Source: Sporocytophaga sp. (lineage in GTDB: Bacteria; Bacteroidota; Bacteroidia; Cytophagales; Cytophagaceae). Taken from it: 64,000 nucleotides of DNA. This document shows positions 46,495-56,925 of the stretch, one piece after another; position 1 is the first letter of the stretch, and the number at the start of each line of letters is the position of its first letter. The notes under the pieces are model-generated. The model was not told the origin of the DNA. It searched no databases and was given only the letters and a program-made list of their open reading frames with translations. The translations under genes were made by a program, and so were the position numbers. The stretch spans positions 248,001-312,000 of the forward strand of contig JANQAB010000009.1 in NCBI GenBank assembly GCA_024707265.1, given 5' to 3'.

Positions 46495-49436
46495 CTAATC
46501 AAATATCGACTGTATATCTTCCCTCGACAGGTTCTTCACAAAACTTTCTTCTGTGGTGATAAGCTCTTCTGCCAGTTTTAGCTTATTCTTCTGAAGGTTC
46601 AGAATTTTTTTCTTCTACTGTGTTCTGAGAAATAAACTTGTAGGTAAAGACCTTATTCTTCTGACCTATTCTGTAGGCTCTGTCTACTGCCTGTGCTTCA
46701 ATTGCAGGGTTCCACCAAGGGTCAAGTATAAATACATAATCTGCGGCTGTAAGGTTAAGACCAACACCACCTGCTTTCAGACTTATCAGGAATACGCGTA
46801 CCTCTTCATTATCCTGGAAATAATCAACCTGCGCCTTTCTATCTTTGGTAGAACCATCAAGATAAGCATAGGTTACTTTCTTTTCATCAAGGTAGTTTCT
46901 GAGTATAGTAAGATGCTTTACAAACTGACTAAAGATAAGTATCTTGTGATTCTTGCTGATGGCGTTCTCCAGCATATAAAGCACATCTTCCATCTTGCCG
47001 GAATCGCCTTCATAGTTCTCATCCACCATCAAAGGATGATTGGCAAGCTGTCTTAACTTTGTAAGACCCTGAAGTAGGAGGAACTGAGAATTACCCACGC
47101 CCTTCTCTTCAATAGACTCCAGGATCATATTTCTATAACTTGACTTTACCTTTTCATATTCGGCTTCCTGAGAAGCCGTCATGCGACAGAATTTAACGTT
47201 CTCAATTTTTTCCGGAAGGTCTTTTGCTACCTGAGACTTTTGTCTTCTAAGGATAAAAGGCTTTATGATAGAATATAATCTTTTGATCTTTCCATCATCT
47301 CTTTTCTTCTCTATCGGATTAAGGAATTCATTTCTGAAGAAAGATTGACTTCCCAACAAGCCCGGATTTGCAAAGCTGATCTGGGACCATAAATCCATTG
47401 TACTATTTTCAATAGGAGTACCGGTAAGAATTAGCCTGTGCGAAGACTTAAGATCACGAACCGCTTTGGCAATATTACTGTCAGGATTCTTTATGGCCTG
47501 TGATTCGTCCAGTATGATATAACTGAAATAGTAATTTTTCAGATGCTCAATATCAATTCTCACAGTTCCGTAGGAAGAAAGGATAAGATCATATGATTCA
47601 AACTGCTCTACATTCTTATCTCTTCCTGTTCCTGTATAGTTTAATATTCTCAGGGAAGGAGTAAACTTACGAGCCTCCATTTCCCAGTTATACAACAATG
47701 ATGTCGGCATGATAAGTAAGGTAGCACTCGTTGCTCCGCTTTCTTTCAATGATTGAAGAAATGCTAATGTCTGAACTGTCTTTCCAAGACCCATATCATC
47801 AGCGAGGCATCCTCCGAACTTATACTTGTAAAGAAACTGCATCCAGTTGTAGCCTGCCTTCTGATAAGGCCTAAGCTCACCAAGGAAACCTTCTGGAATC
47901 GGATGGTCTTCGATCTCTTCGAACTCCTTAAGCTTTTCAAGCTTCTGACTAATGGTAACCTTTGCCAGGTTTCCACTATGCAGTTCCTGAACAAGTGCAA
48001 GATGATGTTTCTTTAACTTAAGATCATTTTCGTCATTCGGGTCTTCCATGAAAGCAAACAACTCTGCATATTGCGTAAACCACTCTTCAGGGATAACAGC
48101 TATTTCGCCATTGGGAAGTGCAAACTCCTTTTTCTTCCTTAGAATGTAACTACGAAGTTTTAAGAAAGGAATTTCGAAATCACCGAATTTTACCGTAACG
48201 TATATATCAAACCAGTCCTGGTTTTCTTTAACTTCCAGGTTGATAGAGGTTTCTCCAACAAAATACCTCTTGTTATCTTTTACATTCTGTCGAACAACAA
48301 AGTTTTTAGCTACCAGTTCATCTCTGTAGCGATTCATCCAGGCAAATGCTTCAAATCTTTCAAGCATTAGTTTGCCGTTTTTCAGCTCCAGACCAAGTTC
48401 TCTCAGCTCAACAAGAATTGACTTTTCCCACTCCATAGACCTTTTCACCTTATGAAATACATAAGACTCTTTGGTCTTCTCCATCTTCACATAATTACTT
48501 CCGTTGACATCAGAATTGAATGTAAAGTTGCCATACTGAAATGCAAGGTTAAATACAATTTTACAATCATCTGCTTCTTGAACCTCAACATCACCAGAAC
48601 CAGCGCTGAATAGATTCAGGCTCTTGCCTGCAGTGGCAAGTTCTGTAAATGTAATCACAGGTTTAGGCTCATAATCTTCTGTAAAGATCTGAAAGCCCTT
48701 GGCATGAACATCAAAAGTTGCAATAAGAGGTGTTACAAACTTTTCATAGTAGGTGTCTTCCATTTTCCTTGGCACTACTATGAATTTCTTGTTAAGGAAA
48801 GGTTTTAGCTTATTTCCGTCTACATCTTTTTTAAAGCTGTAAACTTTATCTCCTACCAGCAGCCATGCCGGTGAATTACAGATAATGATTGCATTTTTAT
48901 ATTGAAATTCTACCTTTTCCCCTTGATATTTAATAGTAGGGAAATAGTGTGTATTGTCTTCATTTCTCATGAAATGGAACAATACCGAAGCTTTCTCAGG
49001 AGCCAAATGAATACGCTTCCATGTTGGTTCTCCATCATTACCCATTTCGAAGACCATTTTATCATGTAGAAGCTCAAGGATTTCAGCCTTTCTGTGTTCA
49101 ATATAATCGGCTATGGCCTCCTGAAGCAGCGCATCTCCCTTATCCTTATTATATACTTTAAGAAAAAAATTCTGCGGGAGTAACTTTTTTATTGTAAAAC
49201 TTCTTAAGAATTGCATCCTGTTGAATGCTGTCTGTAAGATGTATCAACTTAAAGTCTACTTCATTTAAACCCGTTGAAAACTCTTCTGCGTTTTTTGAAG
49301 AAATATTCTGATGTTTAAACGTAAGTCTCCCACTTGCATCCAACTGAACTACATAAGATTCAAAAAGATACCCAAGGTATTCATGCTCAAACAATGAATA
49401 AATTATTTGGAACGGTTCGGCAGTTGAGACTTTCAT
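46495..49436 (-). CDS. SNF2-family DEAD/DEAH helicase, frameshifted twice
   Basis: This protein of about 980 residues is an ATP-driven DNA translocase of the Swi2/Snf2 group, likely acting on transcription or repair complexes. The N-terminal half is the bacterial SNF2-associated region. The motor has FGGCLADDMGLGKTVQTLAFL (Walker A), LILDESQAIKN (DEAQ-type box II), LTGTPIENSTMDLW, FLISLKAGGVGLNLTAADYV and DRAYRIGQKNKVFTYKFI (motif VI). As read it breaks near 49163-49169 (seven A, six restores PAEFFLKVYNKDKG) and near the end at 46605-46611 (seven T, six restores TVEEKILNLQKNKLKLAEEL), giving the stop at 46495. With both corrections the protein is complete. Confidence 0.93.
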
Positions 49437-49532
49437 TTCGGATTAAAACAAGTATACAATATACTAAATTCAGTTTTAGAAGAAATGAAAAAGAGAAGAT
49501 AATTATGCACAGAAACCGAATCGTCCTGATTC

Positions 49533-50759
49533 TTAAATATTTTCCCTTATGCTAACCTGAATGGCTCTGTTTGCGGGCCTTACAGAGGCTAAAAAGGTGA
49601 TTATAATTATTGTAATGCCTGTGCTTATGAAATCACTGAGTTCCATTTTAACAGGATATGCATCAACGAGGGATGTTTCCATACCCATGGAAACCATTCC
49701 ATATTGTTGCTGTGCAACGCAAAGACCAATTCCAAGAACAAGTCCTAAAATAGCTCCGGTAAATGCAATCATAGCACCTTCAGTAAGGAAAATTGCCCTA
49801 ACCATAGAGGGGGTCGCACCCATTGAATAGAGAATAGCAACATCCCTTTTCTTGTTAATGGCAAGCATTGTAAGGCAGAAGAATATATTCATGGAAGCCA
49901 CTGCTAGAATAAATGATATAGTGAAAAACATAAAAAGTTTTTCAATTTTGACAGCGCGTAGCAGGCTTGCATGCTGCTCGTCGCTATTCTGAACCAAAAA
50001 CTCCTCACCCAGCAACTTTCTCAACTGATCTCTCACTTTATTTACTTTAAAACCATCTTTTACCTTTATCTCCAGGGACGTACGCTTGTCCCCATAATTC
50101 AGAAGTCTTTCGGCAAAATCCAGTGGTACGAAAATGTAATTATCATCATACTGCTTTTCAATGGCAAAGACTGCTCCTGCCCTAATGTTTTCTCTGCTAA
50201 AAACTTTGTCAGGACTTAAAGATGCTGCTGCTTTAATATTTTTAGGGTACCACACCTGTAAGGGATTAATCTCACTATTAAGAGAAATTGCCAGATTATA
50301 CTGAATTCCACGGCCAATGATAGCATAATCTTTTCCTCTTTCATGGAACTTCAGATCTCCTGCCACTATCATGGAATCCAGTCTCTTTTGATTGAGAAAA
50401 TTTTCAGAAACCCCTTTCATTTTCACCACCATCTGATCTTCCTTGTACTTGACAAGCACATTATCTTCTATGACTTCAGTTATAATAGCAATTCCCTCAT
50501 TGGATTTAAGCTTATCCAGGAAATCATGATCCACTGTAAAGGATTTTCCCTTTACTGCTGAAATCTTTAACTGTGGGTCAAAGGTGTTGTAAAGGGAGCG
50601 GATAAGATCTTCCAATCCATTGAATACGCTCAGCGCCACCACCAGAGACATGGTTACAAAAGCAACCACAAGGATGGACAGCAGAGAAACTATATTTATA
50701 AAATTTATTTTCCTGCCAAATAAAAAATAGCGTTTTGCAATGAAAAAGGGTACCCTCAA
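49533..50759 (-). CDS. ABC transporter permease, LolC/FtsX family
   Basis: The 408-residue protein has the FtsX/LolCE layout: one N-terminal helix (INFINIVSLLSILVVAFVTM near 20), a large periplasmic domain (about 50-260), and three C-terminal helices around FTISFILAVASMNIFF and AMIAFTGAILGLVLGIGL, ending with ANRAIQVSIRENI. Such permeases with an ATPase partner extract lipoproteins for the outer membrane. The ATPase is not in the window. It lies 17 bases downstream of rbfA on the same strand, so the two are co-transcribed. Confidence 0.85.
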   Translation of the reverse strand: MRVPFFIAKRYFLFGRKINFINIVSLLSILVVAFVTMSLVVALSVFNGLEDLIRSLYNTFDPQLKISAVKGKSFTVDHDFLDKLKSNEGIAIITEVIEDNVLVKYKEDQMVVKMKGVSENFLNQKRLDSMIVAGDLKFHERGKDYAIIGRGIQYNLAISLNSEINPLQVWYPKNIKAAASLSPDKVFSRENIRAGAVFAIEKQYDDNYIFVPLDFAERLLNYGDKRTSLEIKVKDGFKVNKVRDQLRKLLGEEFLVQNSDEQHASLLRAVKIEKLFMFFTISFILAVASMNIFFCLTMLAINKKRDVAILYSMGATPSMVRAIFLTEGAMIAFTGAILGLVLGIGLCVAQQQYGMVSMGMETSLVDAYPVKMELSDFISTGITIIIITFLASVRPANRAIQVSIRENI

Positions 50760-50776
50760 AACTTTATGGATTTAAA

Positions 50777-51164
50777 TTATTCTTCTTCGTTTTCTTCTTC
50801 CTCACTTTTTGCAGGAGGAATATCAAGTCCGGAAAGGATCTTATCAATATTTGCAGCATATTCAACAGTATCGTCGATATGAAAAACAAGTTGCGGGACA
50901 ATTCTTAATTGTTTTCCGATTTTCTCCCCTAGCATTTTTTCTTACCTGCTTAGTATTTTCTCTTATATTCTGAAGAATGACATCCTGGTTATTGCTTTTC
51001 AAAAAGCTTAAATAAATAGAAGCAACCCCAAGGTCAGGGCTGATTTTTACATGAGTTACAGTGATAAATGCTCCCCCAAATAATCCTTTGGTGTCCCTCT
51101 GAAAAAGTTCTCCCATTTCTTTTTGTATTAATCTGGAAACTTTTTGTTGTCTTTTGCTGTCCAT
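50777..51164 (-). CDS. rbfA: Ribosome-binding factor A, frameshifted
   Basis: RbfA binds the 30S subunit and aids maturation of 16S rRNA. The N-terminal frame (SKRQQKVSRLIQKEMGELFQ, FITVTHVKISPDLGVASIYL) is clear, then as read it slips at the T/A run 50935-50940. One base fewer restores QVRKMLGEKIGKQLRIVPQL and FHIDDTVEYAANIDKILSGL, the normal RbfA C-terminal half, with an acidic tail ending at 50777. The corrected length is about 128 residues, usual for the family. The start at 51164 is followed closely by SxRxxKV-type residues, as expected. Confidence 0.9.
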
Positions 51165-51189
51165 TTTCCGTATCGATGAAGGATGATTT

Positions 51190-51225
51190 ATTTAATGGAA
51201 ATTATTAAAATTATATCCATTAAAT
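51190..51225. repeat. Inverted repeat in the rbfA / GT-C divergent region
   Basis: ATTTAATGGA (51190-51199) and TCCATTAAAT (51216-51225) form a perfect 10-bp inverted repeat with a 16-base spacer, just upstream of the rbfA start. It may be an operator or form a hairpin in the leader of the 51.3-kb gene. Confidence 0.4.
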
Positions 51226-51303
51226 GAACAAGTAGTTATATTTACTTCAAACTTAGTTTTAATTAACAAGTTTTAATCGAAAATTAACAAATAATCTTTT
51301 GCC

Positions 51304-52731
51304 TTGGTTAGATTTTTCAAAACTTTTGATCCCTTCCGCATAGGGGTTGTAGTTATTATATTTCTGATTATCAGAATATCTTTCATGCTAAATGGCAGTC
51401 CTCTGCTACTTAATGAAATCAGCTGGCTCACTATAGGAGAAAGGTTGAATTCTGACACTTCTATGTATAGAGACATCTGGTATCCTACTGGCCCTCTGGC
51501 AGCCTCCGTTTATTATTTCCTGAATATCATTTTTGGAAAATCGCAGACAGCTCTTTGGATTACCTCTGCTTTTTTTGTGATTTTTCAGGGCTTAATTTTT
51601 AATTTAATTTTAAATGCAGTCGGCGCCCTTAAAGACAGAAGTGCATTACCAGCTCTCTTTTACTTCCTCTTTGCTACTTTATTCTTTGACTTCAATACTT
51701 TGTTTCCAACCTTGATGGGTACCACCTTTTTGCTCATCGCTTTATTTCTGATATTCCAACAGCTCCGCAACGATCTGAAAGAAGAGCATATGCTGTATTC
51801 TGGAATCTTTATCGGAATTGCAGCTCTATTTAGTATTCAACTAGGCCTTTTCTTTTTCTTTGCTTTTCTATCGTATTTATTCTTTGGTGTCCTAAATCTT
51901 AGGAAATTTCTGTTATTAATTGTCGGATTCGCTTTTCCGTTCCTGATAGCCTGGACTTACTATTTCCTTAAAAACGGATCCTCGGAATTCGTAACCTACT
52001 ACGTACTTTCATTTGTCAATTATAAAAAGACTATTTTCGGCAGTCTCCAGCTTTACATTTTAACCTTGCTGATTCCGGCAATTGTGATGCTTTTCTCATT
52101 TTTCATCATAGCAAACTCTTCGCGCTATATCAATTTTCAATACAACCTCATTAAATCCATGTTGCTTTGGATCATTTTCGGCACATTTTCTCTTACTTTA
52201 TCCAACAATCTCTCCCCTTCTTCTACCTTTATATTTGTGCCGGCCCTGGCATTTTTTGCTGCTCATATGTTTTCTCTTATCCGCCATAGAATATTTAAGG
52301 AGTCTTTTTTTGCAGGAATCGTCATCTTTACCATGGGCATATGTTTCATTTTTTCATCGAAAGCTTCTATAAATAATAAAACCTGGAATATTACCTCTAT
52401 GATAGCCTCACCACTTCCAAGCCCACTTAGCGAAATAAAAGGGAAGAAAGTTCTGGTGCTAGGTAAACTTCCTGAGATGTATATTGACAATACACTTGCT
52501 ACACCTTACCTGGACTGGCAATTGGCAGAGAAAAGGTTTGACAACCTTAATAACTTTGAAAACATTTCAGGTATCTACAGGGACTTTTTGAGGGATTCCC
52601 CTGACTTTATTGTTGATAGGATAAACCTTGCAGAAAAAATATTTGCACAGATCCCATCATTAGGTGTTGCTTACAAAAAAGTAGGTGAAGGGCTATACGA
52701 AAAAGTACAGCCCATTAATAGCATTTATTAA
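51304..52731 (+). CDS. Polytopic membrane protein, GT-C-like
   Basis: The 475-residue protein has eleven or so membrane helices and an N-terminal outer loop with NGSPLLLNEISWLTIGERLNSDTSMYRDIW, written here in part as SDTSMYRDIWYPTGPL, where an acidic residue and an aromatic patch follow the first helix as in GT-C enzymes. The C-terminal 90 residues are soluble. The start is a TTG at 51304: a stop lies three codons upstream and the first ATG is 28 codons in. Its stop codon region overlaps rpiB, on the other strand, by 17 bases. Function is inferred from topology only. Confidence 0.6.
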   Translation: MVRFFKTFDPFRIGVVVIIFLIIRISFMLNGSPLLLNEISWLTIGERLNSDTSMYRDIWYPTGPLAASVYYFLNIIFGKSQTALWITSAFFVIFQGLIFNLILNAVGALKDRSALPALFYFLFATLFFDFNTLFPTLMGTTFLLIALFLIFQQLRNDLKEEHMLYSGIFIGIAALFSIQLGLFFFFAFLSYLFFGVLNLRKFLLLIVGFAFPFLIAWTYYFLKNGSSEFVTYYVLSFVNYKKTIFGSLQLYILTLLIPAIVMLFSFFIIANSSRYINFQYNLIKSMLLWIIFGTFSLTLSNNLSPSSTFIFVPALAFFAAHMFSLIRHRIFKESFFAGIVIFTMGICFIFSSKASINNKTWNITSMIASPLPSPLSEIKGKKVLVLGKLPEMYIDNTLATPYLDWQLAEKRFDNLNNFENISGIYRDFLRDSPDFIVDRINLAEKIFAQIPSLGVAYKKVGEGLYEKVQPINSIY

Positions 52732-53155
52732 TTTTATCAACTCTGTTTTGATGTCTTCCTCCTTCGAAAGGTGTATCAATAAAAGTCTGAACAAATCTCT
52801 TTGCATCTTCCAGTTCAATAAATCTAGCGGGAAGACATAGTACGTTTGCATCATTATGCTGTCTTGCCAATTCAGCAAGATCATTTGTCCAGCACAGCGA
52901 AGCTCTGATATCCTTATATTTATTTGCTGTAATGGCAACCCCATTCCCGCTACCGCAAATCAGAATTCCAAAATCACACTCTTTACTCTCTACCGCTTTG
53001 GATAATGGATGTACAAAATCCGGGTAGTCAACAGATGCTTCACTGAATGGCCCAAAGTCTTTTACCTCATAGCCCTTGCTTTGAAGGTCGGCTATTATTT
53101 CCTTTTTATAGGTGTACCCGGCATGATCTCCGCCAAGTGCAATTCTTTTACTCAT
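52715..53155 (-). CDS. rpiB: Ribose-5-phosphate isomerase B
   Basis: RpiB interconverts ribulose 5-phosphate and ribose 5-phosphate in the pentose-phosphate pathway. The 146-residue protein matches the family over its whole length: IALGGDHAGYTYKKEI at the start (Asp and His of the phosphate and ring-opening site), VDYPDFVHPLSKAVE, the catalytic-cysteine loop GILICGSGNGVAITANK, and the conserved ARQHNDANVLCLPARFI. The gene follows tatC in the same direction after a terminator, and its 3' end overlaps the 51.3-kb gene by 17 bases. Confidence 0.95.
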   Translation of the reverse strand: MSKRIALGGDHAGYTYKKEIIADLQSKGYEVKDFGPFSEASVDYPDFVHPLSKAVESKECDFGILICGSGNGVAITANKYKDIRASLCWTNDLAELARQHNDANVLCLPARFIELEDAKRFVQTFIDTPFEGGRHQNRVDKINKCY

Positions 53156-53199
53156 TTGAGTTTATAAATTTTAAAGATCTATTTATTAGATAAAAATGA

Positions 53200-53228
53200 A
53201 AGTCCTGTTTTTATATAAAACAGGACTT
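53200..53228 (-). terminator. Terminator after tatC
   Basis: AAGTCCTGTTTT and AAAACAGGACTT form a strong stem right after the tatC stop at 53237. It separates the glyA-tatC unit from rpiB. Confidence 0.8.
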
Positions 53229-53236
53229 GATAATTC

Positions 53237-54055
53237 TTAAGAATATGTCAGCTCTTGCATTTCTTCCTTTTTCTTTCTCTTCTTGTTTGCACTGGCAGAG
53301 ATAAAGATACTTAATTCATACAGCACAAAAAGAGGGAGAGAAATTACTACCTGACTAAGAACATCAGGAGGAGTGATGATAGCAGCAACTACTAAAATAA
53401 CAACGATGGCATGCCTTCTGTAAGTTTTCATAAAATCGGGAGTCATGACACCCAATTTGGAAAGGATAAATACAGCTACAGGCAGCTGGAACATCAAACC
53501 GCTACCGAGAACCATCATGGTAAGGGTAGAAATATATGATGCCAGGTCAAAGTTATTTTCAATACTTGGATCCAGAGTATAATTTGCAAGAAAGTTAATG
53601 GACATCGGAGAAACGATGTAGTAACCAAAAAGCACCCCGGAAATAAACAGAAGCGTTACATAGAATATCAGACCGCTTGCTGCAGTTTGCTCTTTTATAT
53701 ACAATCCTGGCTTAATAAAGCTCCAAATCTCCCAGAATGTATAGGGAAAAGCAAGAATAAGTCCTATTACAAACGCTGCATTGATGTGCATTGTAAACTG
53801 CCCTCCAAGTGTTCTGTTTTGAAGAGAAAAGTTCATCTTTTCAATACAAAGATCGGGACCAAGCTTGCATAACATTTGATAGGTCCAGAAATCTGTTTTG
53901 GCCGGCCCAAGGATAACAGTCTGAAAGATGAAATCCTTTGCAAGAAATGCAAGCAAAGAGAATACAACAATTGATATTAACGATCTAATGAGATGCCACC
54001 TCAACTCCTCAAGGTGGTCGAGAAATGACATCTCTTTATTCTGAGCTTTTGCCAC
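53237..54055 (-). CDS. tatC: Sec-independent protein translocase subunit TatC
   Basis: TatC is the six-helix receptor of the twin-arginine export pathway and binds the RR signal. The 272-residue protein has the conserved start EMSFLDHLEELRWHLIRSL (cytoplasmic helix with Glu that contacts the signal), FPYTFWEIWSFIKPGLYIKE, and YYIVSPMSINFLANYTLDP, with six hydrophobic segments and a Lys-rich C-terminal tail KKRKKKEEM. Its start is 10 bases after glyA. tatA is not in the window. Confidence 0.95.
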   Translation of the reverse strand: MAKAQNKEMSFLDHLEELRWHLIRSLISIVVFSLLAFLAKDFIFQTVILGPAKTDFWTYQMLCKLGPDLCIEKMNFSLQNRTLGGQFTMHINAAFVIGLILAFPYTFWEIWSFIKPGLYIKEQTAASGLIFYVTLLFISGVLFGYYIVSPMSINFLANYTLDPSIENNFDLASYISTLTMMVLGSGLMFQLPVAVFILSKLGVMTPDFMKTYRRHAIVVILVVAAIITPPDVLSQVVISLPLFVLYELSIFISASANKKRKKKEEMQELTYS

Positions 54056-54065
54056 AAATTATTTT

Positions 54066-55358
54066 TTATACGTAAAGAGGAAAATCTTCCATCCAGTGGT
54101 TGATGTCTTTTTTCACCTTCTGAATAACCTTCTGATCTTCATTACTCATTAGTACTGTATCAATCAGATCAACGATTTTTTCCATATCGGCTTCTTTCAT
54201 ACCTCTGGTAGTAACAGCGGCTGTACCGACTCTCATTCCGGAAGTAACAAATGGAGATTTGTCATCAAACGGAACCATGTTTTTGTTTATTGTAATATCT
54301 GCCTGAATAAGAGTATTCTCAGCAAATTTACCTGTAAGGCCTTTAGATCTAAGGTCGATAAGCATCAGGTGATTGTCAGTGCCACCTGAAATGATCTCAT
54401 ATCCTCTCTTTTTAAATGCATCAGCCATAACCTGAGCATTTTTCTTAACCTGCTTAGCATACTCAAGATAATCATCTGACAATGCTTCGAAGAAAGAAAC
54501 AGCTTTTGCTGCTATCACATGCTCAAGCGGACCACCTTGTACTCCCGGGAAAACAGCCATATCCATTACGTTAGACATCATTCTGATTTCACCTTTAGGA
54601 GTTTTAAGTCCCATTGGGTTTTCAAAATCCTTACCCATCATGATGATACCACCTCTTGGACCTCTAAGAGTTTTGTGTGTAGTAGAGGTAACAAAATGAC
54701 AATGTGGAACAGGATCGTTCAATAATCCTTTAGCTATAAGACCAGCAGGGTGAGCAATGTCAGCAAGCAATACTGCGCCTACTTTATCTGCAATCTCTCT
54801 GAAACGTTTGTAATCCCAATCTCTTGAATATGCAGAAGCGCCACAAACAATCAATTTTGGCTTCTCTCTTAAAGCTATCTCTTCAACTTTATCAAGATTA
54901 ATTGTTCCGGTTTCTTTTTCAACACCATAGAATACTGGTCTGAAATATTTACCCGAGAAGTTAACAGGTGAGCCGTGGGAAAGATGGCCACCGTGAGAAA
55001 GGTCAAATCCAAGTATTGTGTCTCCAGGAGTAAGGCAAGCAAGGAATACAGCCATATTTGCCTGTGCACCGGAATGCGGCTGAACGTTAGCCCATTCAAC
55101 TTTAAATAATTGCTTAAGTCTGTCAATAGCCAATTGCTCTGAAAGGTCTACAATCTCGCATCCGCCATAATATCTTTTGCCTGGCAAGCCTTCTGCATAT
55201 TTGTTAGTTAATACGCTACCCATAGCTTCCATTACCTGACGAGAGGTAAAATTCTCAGAAGCAATAAGTTCAACACCACTCTCCTGTCTTCTTTTTTCGC
55301 GGGCGATTAGATCAAAGATTTGATTATCCCTTAAGGCAGATATTATTGTAGTTTCCAT
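54066..55358 (-). CDS. glyA: Serine hydroxymethyltransferase
   Basis: GlyA converts serine and tetrahydrofolate into glycine and methylene-tetrahydrofolate. The 430-residue PLP enzyme has QESGVELIASENFTSRQVM, GLPGKRYYGGCEIVD, AQANMAVFLACLTPGD, VLLADIAHPAGLIAKGL with the cofactor Asp, the PLP-lysine motif FVTSTTHKTLRGPRGG (about residue 230), and GMRVGTAAVTTRGMKE. Length and spacing are normal. It is first in the glyA-tatC unit. Confidence 0.96.
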   Translation of the reverse strand: METTIISALRDNQIFDLIAREKRRQESGVELIASENFTSRQVMEAMGSVLTNKYAEGLPGKRYYGGCEIVDLSEQLAIDRLKQLFKVEWANVQPHSGAQANMAVFLACLTPGDTILGFDLSHGGHLSHGSPVNFSGKYFRPVFYGVEKETGTINLDKVEEIALREKPKLIVCGASAYSRDWDYKRFREIADKVGAVLLADIAHPAGLIAKGLLNDPVPHCHFVTSTTHKTLRGPRGGIIMMGKDFENPMGLKTPKGEIRMMSNVMDMAVFPGVQGGPLEHVIAAKAVSFFEALSDDYLEYAKQVKKNAQVMADAFKKRGYEIISGGTDNHLMLIDLRSKGLTGKFAENTLIQADITINKNMVPFDDKSPFVTSGMRVGTAAVTTRGMKEADMEKIVDLIDTVLMSNEDQKVIQKVKKDINHWMEDFPLYV

Positions 55359-55523
55359 GAAAGAGTTTTTGATTATTTGATATAATTATCAAAATTAACT
55401 TAAAGTGCGTTAGGAACAAAGAATTTCTGAATTCAAGATGCCTTTTAAGCTAAAATTTACTGATTTTATAACTGTAAAATGACCTTATTAAAGGAATTAT
55501 ATCACTTTAGAAATTGGAGTAAA

Positions 55524-56840
55524 TCACTTTTCGTAGGCTCCTAAATCCGGTTTTTCATCCCTGCTTTTATCATCAAGGTCTTTTAATATACCCAAATTTA
55601 AACCTGAATTAATTGCAGGAGAAAGGCTATCAGGACGAAAATTAAGGCGAAACGGACTTATAAACTGAGGGTCTTTTGAAATATTGTTATTGCCAGGAAT
55701 TGGTTGGAAATTTCTAATAATTGAATTGCTCACCATAAAATCTCCTCCAGGAATCACTTCATTCGTTCTGTCTCCCCATAATATGCTGTTTTCAATTCTT
55801 GTTTTTCCATTGGATGGTGAAAAATTCAATAAAGGATAATCTCTGAAAAACGAAAATGAATAACCAGCGAAGGTAGAATGTCTTATGTATACAGTTTCTT
55901 TTCCTTTTGAAAGTATACCATTGCCTAATATATTGTAAGAAAGGTCATTCCATAAATAAGTATCTGCCGCCAGAGATAATCCTTCATTTTTCATATTTCT
56001 TAATATGGAATTGGAAAGTATCAATTCGGGAATGGTATCACTATCCAATACCTCTTCCTGGCTGATTCCAGTATTGGCATTTTCTATTATAGAAAAATTG
56101 ACTCTGTTGTTTTTACTTTTTGAAGTAAATTGAATGCCTGCCCATTGACCAGGCTGATCTTCATAGATTCTGCCTCTTTTATCCGAGCCGAACAACACTT
56201 CTTTTCCCTTCTCCCCATTGACAATCAAAGTTCCTTCAACTTTTAGAACAGCATCATTATGAAAAAGCACCTTTACTCCTTTTTCAATTGTTAATTTGCA
56301 GCCCTCAGGAATGGTCAGTTTATTATAAACGACAAAAGGTTTTCCGGCAGTCCAGGTAGTATCACATCCTGTTTGAGTGTTCACAAAGAAGTTGGCATTC
56401 TGAGCAAAACTCTCTAAAGCGACAGACTGAATGTTTCCATTGGTATTAAAAAGAATTTTATCCGAAACAATGTAAGCATCTGTGGTATCTGTAGGCTTTA
56501 ACAGTACAGAAATGAGTATATAAATGCTATCTTTTCCCCTTATTTCAACATTTGAATCTGAAAAAGATTTTTTACCATTTATGATCAATGAATATGGAGA
56601 ATTAGCAAGCCCTTCCAGTGAAATATGACTCACATTAACAGCATTTTTATTGTGATTGAATACCAGCAGTCTTTTGGTAATATTTGGAACAGAAGTAAAA
56701 AGTGTATCAAAAAAAATGGTATCGCGTGAAAAAGACAGTTTTGCGGAAGGGTCTGAAGTTAATTTTTCATCCGCCTTTTTACAGCATATCAAAAAGCACA
56801 AACAGCACCAAAGGCAGATAAAAGTATTCTTCATTCTCAA
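55524..56840 (-). CDS. Surface lipoprotein with beta-helix-like repeats
   Basis: The 438-residue protein begins with a Cys-rich lipoprotein signal (CLWCCLCFLICC) followed by a charged linker. A first domain (about 30-150) with SRDTIFFDTLFTSVPNITK looks like an immunoglobulin-type fold. The rest has right-handed beta-helix repeats: NNRVNFSIIENANTGIS, ELILSNSILRNMKNEGLS, TRIENSILWGD, and ends SRDEKPDLGAYEK, a tail common in such proteins of this phylum. It is likely anchored in the outer membrane, facing either side. Substrate and role are unknown. It follows prfA on the same strand, past a terminator. Confidence 0.75.
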   Translation of the reverse strand: MRMKNTFICLWCCLCFLICCKKADEKLTSDPSAKLSFSRDTIFFDTLFTSVPNITKRLLVFNHNKNAVNVSHISLEGLANSPYSLIINGKKSFSDSNVEIRGKDSIYILISVLLKPTDTTDAYIVSDKILFNTNGNIQSVALESFAQNANFFVNTQTGCDTTWTAGKPFVVYNKLTIPEGCKLTIEKGVKVLFHNDAVLKVEGTLIVNGEKGKEVLFGSDKRGRIYEDQPGQWAGIQFTSKSKNNRVNFSIIENANTGISQEEVLDSDTIPELILSNSILRNMKNEGLSLAADTYLWNDLSYNILGNGILSKGKETVYIRHSTFAGYSFSFFRDYPLLNFSPSNGKTRIENSILWGDRTNEVIPGGDFMVSNSIIRNFQPIPGNNNISKDPQFISPFRLNFRPDSLSPAINSGLNLGILKDLDDKSRDEKPDLGAYEK

Positions 56841-56861
56841 CAGGATAAAACTTTAAAAAAT

Positions 56862-56901
56862 AACGTTGGATTTTGAGAAAATCATATCAAAATCCAACGT
56901 T
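56862..56901 (-). terminator. Terminator after prfA
   Basis: AACGTTGGATTTTGA and TCAAAATCCAACGTT form a perfect 15-bp stem with a 10-base loop 24 bases after the prfA stop. Confidence 0.85.
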
Positions 56902-56925
56902 GAAATGAATATATTCTAAAGATTA

